Shown: positions 6,652-9,634 of the stretch, piece by piece
Numbering within the stretch: position 1 is the stretch's first letter
Layout: every line of letters begins with the position of its first letter
From: Bacillota bacterium
Lineage (GTDB): Bacteria; Bacillota; Clostridia; Christensenellales; CAG-138
DNA length: 9,634 nt
Direction of reading: 5' to 3'
Assembly (NCBI GenBank): GCA_023409435.1
Contig: JAEYHP010000131.1
Location: 1-9,634, forward strand
Notes under the pieces: generated by a model
What the model was told of the DNA's origin: nothing
The model's input: only the letters and a program-made list of their open reading frames with translations
The model's database searches: none
Made by a program: the position numbers and the translations under genes

Positions 6652-7431
6652 ATGCTTCCGTTCTTTACTATATTCGGCCATCCCATCCCCATGTACGGTC
6701 TGGCGATCGTATTTGGCGCGGCCCTGGGCGTGTTGCTTGCAGTCTATTCCCCGCGCAACCGGGATATCCCGCGGCAGGATATTTTCTTTAGCGCATGCTA
6801 TATGGGCATCGGCGTGTTCATAGGCGCGAAGCTTCTTTATCTTTTGATCGCACTGCCGCAGCTGCTGCTCCAGCCAAATGCGCCAAAGTTCAGCCTGTCT
6901 CTTCTTGCCGCCCTGTTCTCCGGCGGGTTCGTGTTTTACGGCGGGATATTCGGAGGGCTCTTCTTTCTTCGCCTCTATACGCGCAAGTACAGGCTTCCTT
7001 ACATGAAAACTCTGGAGACGCTCATTCCTTCCGTGCCGCTCATACACGCCATAGGCCGCGTGGGGTGTTTCTTTGCGGGTTGCTGCTACGGCATGCCGAT
7101 ATCGCCTCCCTGGGGCATGACATTCCGTTTAGGCTCGGCAGCTCCCGCTGGCGTTTCCCTGCTTCCGGTGCAGCTTTATGAAACCGGGCTGAACCTTATC
7201 CTGTTCGCCATCCTGCTGCTGTATGGGAAAAAACGCCCCGCGGAAGGCAAACTGCTTGGCTGCTATCTCGCAGGCTACGCATGCCTCCGCTTTTTCCTGG
7301 AGTTTTTCCGGTATGACGCGGCGCGCGGCATGCTGTTTGGCCTTTCCACCTCGCAATGGATCAGCCTTCTCCTGCTCCCCATGGGAATCTTTCTGCTGGC
7401 GCGAAAGCAGCATACCGTAAAGGCACAGTAA
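6652..7431 (+). CDS. Lgt-family membrane protein (divergent prolipoprotein diacylglyceryl transferase homolog)
   Basis: A 259-residue polytopic membrane protein. Lgt landmarks are in order: IPMYGL with Y15 (E. coli Tyr26 equivalent), GGFVFYGGIFGGLF (91-104), GRVGCFFAGCCYG (135-147), PVQLYE (172-177), and LRFFLEFFR (212-220) with Arg213 and Glu217. Canonical Lgt moves diacylglycerol from phosphatidylglycerol to the lipobox cysteine of prelipoproteins in the inner membrane. Here the GRxGNFxNxE motif has become GRVGCFFAGCC: Asn146 of E. coli is replaced by Cys and Glu151 by Cys, while the His of the HGG motif (His103) is Tyr96. Arg143 and Gly154 equivalents remain. This matches a widespread Cys-containing Lgt-like subfamily, so substrate or chemistry may differ, and I withhold the symbol lgt. 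AGGAGG at 6643-6648 is close to the ATG (3-base spacing). Confidence 0.85.
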   Translation: MLPFFTIFGHPIPMYGLAIVFGAALGVLLAVYSPRNRDIPRQDIFFSACYMGIGVFIGAKLLYLLIALPQLLLQPNAPKFSLSLLAALFSGGFVFYGGIFGGLFFLRLYTRKYRLPYMKTLETLIPSVPLIHAIGRVGCFFAGCCYGMPISPPWGMTFRLGSAAPAGVSLLPVQLYETGLNLILFAILLLYGKKRPAEGKLLGCYLAGYACLRFFLEFFRYDAARGMLFGLSTSQWISLLLLPMGIFLLARKQHTVKAQ

Positions 7432-7449
7432 ATCAATTCTCCCCTTTAC

Positions 7450-7469
7450 ACGGCCCGTACATGGGCCGT
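7450..7469. repeat. Inverted repeat, possible operator for the transporter or lgt-end hairpin
   Basis: ACGGCCC (7450-7456) and GGGCCGT (7463-7469) are perfectly complementary around GTACAT. It lies 19 bases after the Lgt-like stop and just upstream of the transporter promoter. No T-tract follows, which argues against a plain terminator and for a repressor or activator site, though no binding protein is identified. Confidence 0.5.
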
Positions 7470-7493
7470 ATATACTTCACATGCAAAGCGTTA

Positions 7494-7499
7494 TATAAT
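7494..7499 (+). promoter_or_regulatory. -10 element of the MFS transporter promoter
   Basis: A perfect TATAAT lies at 7494-7499, 45 bases before the transporter ATG. No good -35 is found at 16-18 bases; TTCACA (7476-7481) matches the consensus well but is only 12 bases away. Together with the inverted repeat at 7450-7469 this suggests a regulated promoter. Confidence 0.5.
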
Positions 7500-7544
7500 G
7501 GAAACAGCATTTATATCGATCATCCGTATCCAAGGAGGACGAAT

Positions 7545-8828
7545 ATGCAGTTAAACTATAAGCGCACCATTCTGGTCGGGCTCGCTTTCCTGTCCATATC
7601 CGCGTTCTGGCAGCTGTATGACAGCATCATTCCTCTGATCCTCCGGGATACGTTCGGCCTGGGGGATACGGTCTCCGGCTTTATCATGTCCATAGACAAC
7701 ATACTCGCACTTTTCATGCTGCCGTTGTTTGGCGCATTGAGCGACAGGGCGGGCAAACGCATGCCGTTTATCGTGATGGGCACGGTCGCCGCGGTCATTT
7801 TCATGGTCGCCGTCCCGCTCACCGCGCAGACCGGGTCGCTTCCGCTGTTCTTCGTGGCGCTGGGGCTTGTGCTGTTTACCATGAGTTCCTACCGCTCCCC
7901 CGCTGTCGCGCTGATGCCGGACGTCACGCCCAAGCCGCAGCGCAGCAAGGCGAACGCGGTCATCAACCTGATGGGCGCTTTGGGCGGCGTGTATACGCTC
8001 ATCATGATTCCTCTGTTGACCGGCAAGCAGGCCGTTTCCGGGGATTATACCGCCGTGTTCGTCGCCGTAGCGGCATTAATGGCAATCGCGGTAGCGGTAC
8101 TCCGCTTCACCATACCGGAACAGAAGCTTGTTAAGAGCATGCGGGACATCAACTACGGCGTGGACCCATCGGAAGAAGCGAAACCCGCGGAGGAGGGCGA
8201 AAAAACGGCGCTCCCGCCCGACGTCATGCGCAGCCTGATACTCATACTCGTTTCCGTATCGCTCTGGTTCATGGGTTATAACGCGGTGACAACAGCCTTC
8301 ACGAAGTACGCCACCCAGGTGTGGGGGCAGAACGTCGGCCAGGCTTCCACATGCCTGCTGGTCGCTACCGCCGGCGCGGTGGTCTCTTACATCCCCATTG
8401 GGCTCATCGCCTCGAAAATCGGCCGCAAAAAAACAATACTCATCGGCATTGTGCTGCTTTCTGCCTGCTTTGCGTCCGGCGCGTTTGTGGCGGATCGGTT
8501 TTCGCCCGCTCTCTATGGCATGTTCGCGCTGGTTGGCTTTGCGTGGGCGGCAATCAATGTGAACAGCTACCCCATGGTGGTGGAAATCAGCCGCTACGGC
8601 GATATCGGAAAGTACACCGGGTATTATTACATATTCTCCATGGCGGCGCAGATCGTCACCCCCATACTTTCCGGCGCGCTTTTGGAGCATGTGGGCTACC
8701 ATACGCTGTTCCCCTACGCCGCGGTCATGGTCGCGCTCGCCTTTATCACCATGAGCCTGACCCGGCACGGGGACAACAAGCCCCAGAAGAAAGCTTCTAA
8801 ATTGGAAGCGTTCGATGTGGATGATTAG
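7545..8828 (+). CDS. MFS transporter, SLC45/GPH-like
   Basis: A 427-residue secondary transporter with about 12 membrane helices in two halves joined by a charged cytoplasmic loop (about 193-228, rich in Lys, Glu and Pro). MFS motif A is clear at 63-72 (GALSDRAGKR), with a degenerate copy at 286-296 (GLIASKIGRKK). The segment YRSPAVALMPDVTPKPQRSKANAVINLMG (about 116-143, quoted in part as YRSPAVALMPDV and RSKANAVINLMG) resembles the SLC45 sucrose and related glycoside-transporter branch, which suggests proton- or sodium-coupled sugar uptake. No sugar-metabolism gene is adjacent, so the substrate is unknown. I chose ATG 7545 because AGGAGG at 7533-7538 is 6 bases upstream and helix 1 follows at once; the same frame is open further upstream but lies inside the Lgt-like gene. 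The C-terminus is a short charged tail. Confidence 0.9.
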   Translation: MQLNYKRTILVGLAFLSISAFWQLYDSIIPLILRDTFGLGDTVSGFIMSIDNILALFMLPLFGALSDRAGKRMPFIVMGTVAAVIFMVAVPLTAQTGSLPLFFVALGLVLFTMSSYRSPAVALMPDVTPKPQRSKANAVINLMGALGGVYTLIMIPLLTGKQAVSGDYTAVFVAVAALMAIAVAVLRFTIPEQKLVKSMRDINYGVDPSEEAKPAEEGEKTALPPDVMRSLILILVSVSLWFMGYNAVTTAFTKYATQVWGQNVGQASTCLLVATAGAVVSYIPIGLIASKIGRKKTILIGIVLLSACFASGAFVADRFSPALYGMFALVGFAWAAINVNSYPMVVEISRYGDIGKYTGYYYIFSMAAQIVTPILSGALLEHVGYHTLFPYAAVMVALAFITMSLTRHGDNKPQKKASKLEAFDVDD

Positions 8829-8835
8829 TGACTAT

Positions 8836-8984
8836 TTCGGGGGCTTTGCCCCCGAACCCCCACCCAAGGGACACGTCCCTTGGGAATCCCTCTCGTTGAA
8901 AGCGCCCTAGAATAGGACGTTCTCCGGGATGGGTTCTTAGGGCCGTCACGGCCCTAAGTGGGAGCTTGAGGGCAAAGCCCTCAA
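8836..8984. repeat. Array of four consecutive perfect hairpins
   Basis: H1 is TTCGGGGGC-TTT-GCCCCCGAA (8836-8856). H2 is CCCAAGGGA-CACG-TCCCTTGGG (8863-8884). H3 is CTTAGGGCCG-TCA-CGGCCCTAAG (8936-8958), and H4 is TTGAGGGC-AAA-GCCCTCAA (8966-8984). Between H2 and H3, ATCCC (8886-8890) can pair with GGGAT (8926-8930), closing a loop with an inner CCTA-GAA-TAGG (8906-8916). The hairpins are distinct in sequence but share GGGC/GCCC cores. This looks like a dispersed, palindromic intergenic element of the kind seen in clostridial genomes, or a structured RNA in the transporter 3' region. Copy number in the genome cannot be judged from here. Confidence 0.7.
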
Positions 8985-9005
8985 CGTACCCTTATTGATA
9001 CTCTG

Positions 9006-9032
9006 GAAGGGCTTGCAAAGCCCTTCTTTTAT
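9006..9032 (+). terminator. Intrinsic terminator ending the hairpin array
   Basis: GAAGGGCTT (9006-9014) pairs perfectly with AAGCCCTTC (9018-9026) around GCA, and is followed by TTTTATT. It is the only hairpin in the array with a T-tract, so it is the likely end of the transporter transcript, 178 bases after its stop codon. Confidence 0.85.
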
Positions 9033-9084
9033 TCTCCAAATCTTATCCTTTCACCCTGCGTTCACAGCAATGCCTTTGCCGATA

Positions 9085-9093
9085 TGATATACT
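9085..9093 (+). promoter_or_regulatory. Extended -10 promoter for the acetyltransferase gene
   Basis: TGATATACT (9085-9093) is a TGn-extended -10 identical to that of recA, and the shared run is TATGATATACT. No good -35 is seen at 17 bases (CAGCAA, 9065-9070); TTCACA at 9061-9066 is 21 bases away. Transcription would start near 9100, giving a leader of about 70 bases. Confidence 0.55.
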
Positions 9094-9117
9094 AAAAGCA
9101 GGAAAGAACTGATTAAT

Positions 9118-9151
9118 CAACCCGGAGCGCGGGTACTTTATAGGCAACCCG
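9118..9151 (+). promoter_or_regulatory. Leader with two mutually exclusive stems
   Basis: CAACCCG occurs twice (9118-9124 and 9145-9151) on either side of CGGGT (9130-9134), which can pair with only one of them at a time. The second copy ends 6 bases before the ribosome binding site GGAGG (9158-9162). This resembles a tiny attenuator or translational switch, but the stems are only five pairs long. Confidence 0.3.
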
Positions 9152-9170
9152 AAATATGGAGGAAGCCAAA

Positions 9171-9634
9171 ATGCTGGAAGTAAGGACAGCCATCTTAAGC
9201 GACAAAGAATCATACCGTGAGTTGTGGCGCATCTGCTTTGGGGATTCGGAACGGTTCATGGACTGGTTCTTTTCCGAGCGCTTTTTCCCCGAGTATTCCT
9301 CCTGCCTGCTGGAGGATGGCGCGATGATGAGCGCGCTGCAAAGCTACCCGCTGCATGTGCGCATCCGTAACCGCATACTCCCCGCGTCCATGCTCACCGG
9401 GGTATCCACGCACCCGGAGCGCAGCGGGCGCGGATATATGAAGCAGATATTCCTGCACCATATGCAGCGCGTACGCTCGTTCGGAATTCCCATCGTCATA
9501 CACACCCCGGCGCATCTCACCACGTTTTTTTCGCGCGGGCATTTCCCCGCGACGGATACGCTGCACCTGACGCTTGAGAACGCGCGCTACGATGCCTTAC
9601 CCGAGGGCATATCCCGGCAGGACCTGTATCAAGG
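9171..9634 (+). CDS. GNAT family N-acetyltransferase, Eis-like (partial, 3' end missing)
   Basis: The first 154 codons of a gene that runs off the window. The start MLEVRTAILSDKESYRELWRICFGDSERFMDWFFSERF (split here as LWRICFGDSE and DWFFSERF) resembles the Eis-like GNAT proteins of Clostridia, whose typical opening is LWxxCFGD followed by an aromatic-rich helix. The acetyl-CoA binding motif A is about residues 79-95: MLTGVSTHPERSGRGYMKQI, with GRGY providing the pyrophosphate loop. Eis-type enzymes have two GNAT-like lobes plus a sterol-carrier-like domain and about 400 residues, so more than half is missing. The family acetylates amines of aminoglycosides, polyamines or peptides; the substrate here is unknown. 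ATG 9171 has GGAGG at 9158-9162, 8 bases away. An in-frame ATG at 9156 overlaps that site and is unlikely. Confidence 0.85.
   Translation, partial: MLEVRTAILSDKESYRELWRICFGDSERFMDWFFSERFFPEYSSCLLEDGAMMSALQSYPLHVRIRNRILPASMLTGVSTHPERSGRGYMKQIFLHHMQRVRSFGIPIVIHTPAHLTTFFSRGHFPATDTLHLTLENARYDALPEGISRQDLYQ

Larger units (their letters stand above)
8829..9170. other. Long intergenic region: hairpin array, terminator, promoter and leader
   Basis: These 342 bases contain no credible gene on either strand. The first two-thirds (8836-9030) is a run of five hairpins, described separately. The rest holds an AT-richer stretch with an extended -10 promoter and the leader of the acetyltransferase gene. No tRNA-like fold or known riboswitch core was recognised. 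Confidence 0.8.

Noticed and set aside
7356..7544. N-terminal extension of the MFS transporter by 63 residues
   Set aside because: It would start inside the Lgt-like gene, is not hydrophobic or conserved, and the AGGAGG site points to ATG 7545.
8076..8768. Minus-strand open frame of about 230 codons inside the MFS gene
   Set aside because: Composition rich in His, Arg and Gly with no membrane or catalytic pattern; a shadow of the transporter coding strand.
8836..9030. CRISPR array
   Set aside because: The units are palindromic hairpins of differing sequence with no constant repeat-spacer spacing and no cas gene in the window.
9210..9566. Minus-strand open frame opposite the acetyltransferase start
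   Set aside because: It lies opposite a clear GNAT sequence, has no motif of its own, and no ribosome binding site was seen.

Overview
The window looks like chromosomal DNA of a fairly GC-rich member of the Clostridia (Bacillota). The evidence is the gene order ftsK-rimO-pgsA-cinA-recA, a conserved Firmicutes housekeeping cluster, together with strong AGGAGG-type ribosome binding sites, short intrinsic terminators, a DUF975 protein and a BlaR1/M56-type sensor sequence. I cannot name the genus; a Christensenellales- or Oscillospirales-like lineage is only a guess. No phage, transposase, CRISPR array, tRNA or rRNA gene was recognised.

Region 1 (1-4518) is the housekeeping block on the plus strand. 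It starts inside the last codons of the DNA translocase ftsK, which overlaps rimO (ribosomal protein S12 methylthiotransferase). rimO overlaps pgsA (phosphatidylglycerophosphate synthase) by ATGA. cinA follows after 75 bases with a possible promoter of its own. recA then follows with its own leader, containing an AT-rich inverted repeat and an extended -10 promoter but no canonical Gram-positive SOS box.

Region 2 (4519-6640) departs from the expected order, since rny or recX would commonly follow recA. It holds a 208-residue membrane-anchored protein that closely resembles the last transmembrane helix and outer domain of clostridial BlaR1/M56 receptors without the protease part. A bidirectional terminator separates it from a convergent minus-strand DUF975 membrane protein. 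Divergent from that gene is a small DUF4190 membrane protein with a good promoter and a very strong terminator.

Region 3 (6641-8828) holds an Lgt-family membrane protein and an MFS transporter. The Lgt-like gene has an unusual GCCYG active-site motif in place of the catalytic GNF motif, and it begins only 11 bases after the preceding terminator. The transporter has its own palindrome-flanked promoter and resembles the sugar-transporting SLC45/GPH branch.

Region 4 (8829-9634) is a 342-base non-coding stretch carrying five consecutive near-perfect hairpins, the last a terminator. A promoter and a short leader with mutually exclusive stems follow, and then the start of an Eis-like GNAT acetyltransferase that runs off the window.

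The genes in regions 2-4 have no evident joint pathway; several are envelope proteins. The strongest leads are the protease-less M56-like protein, the divergent Lgt paralog, and the hairpin array at 8836-9030. I see no convincing complete new defence or mobile system.
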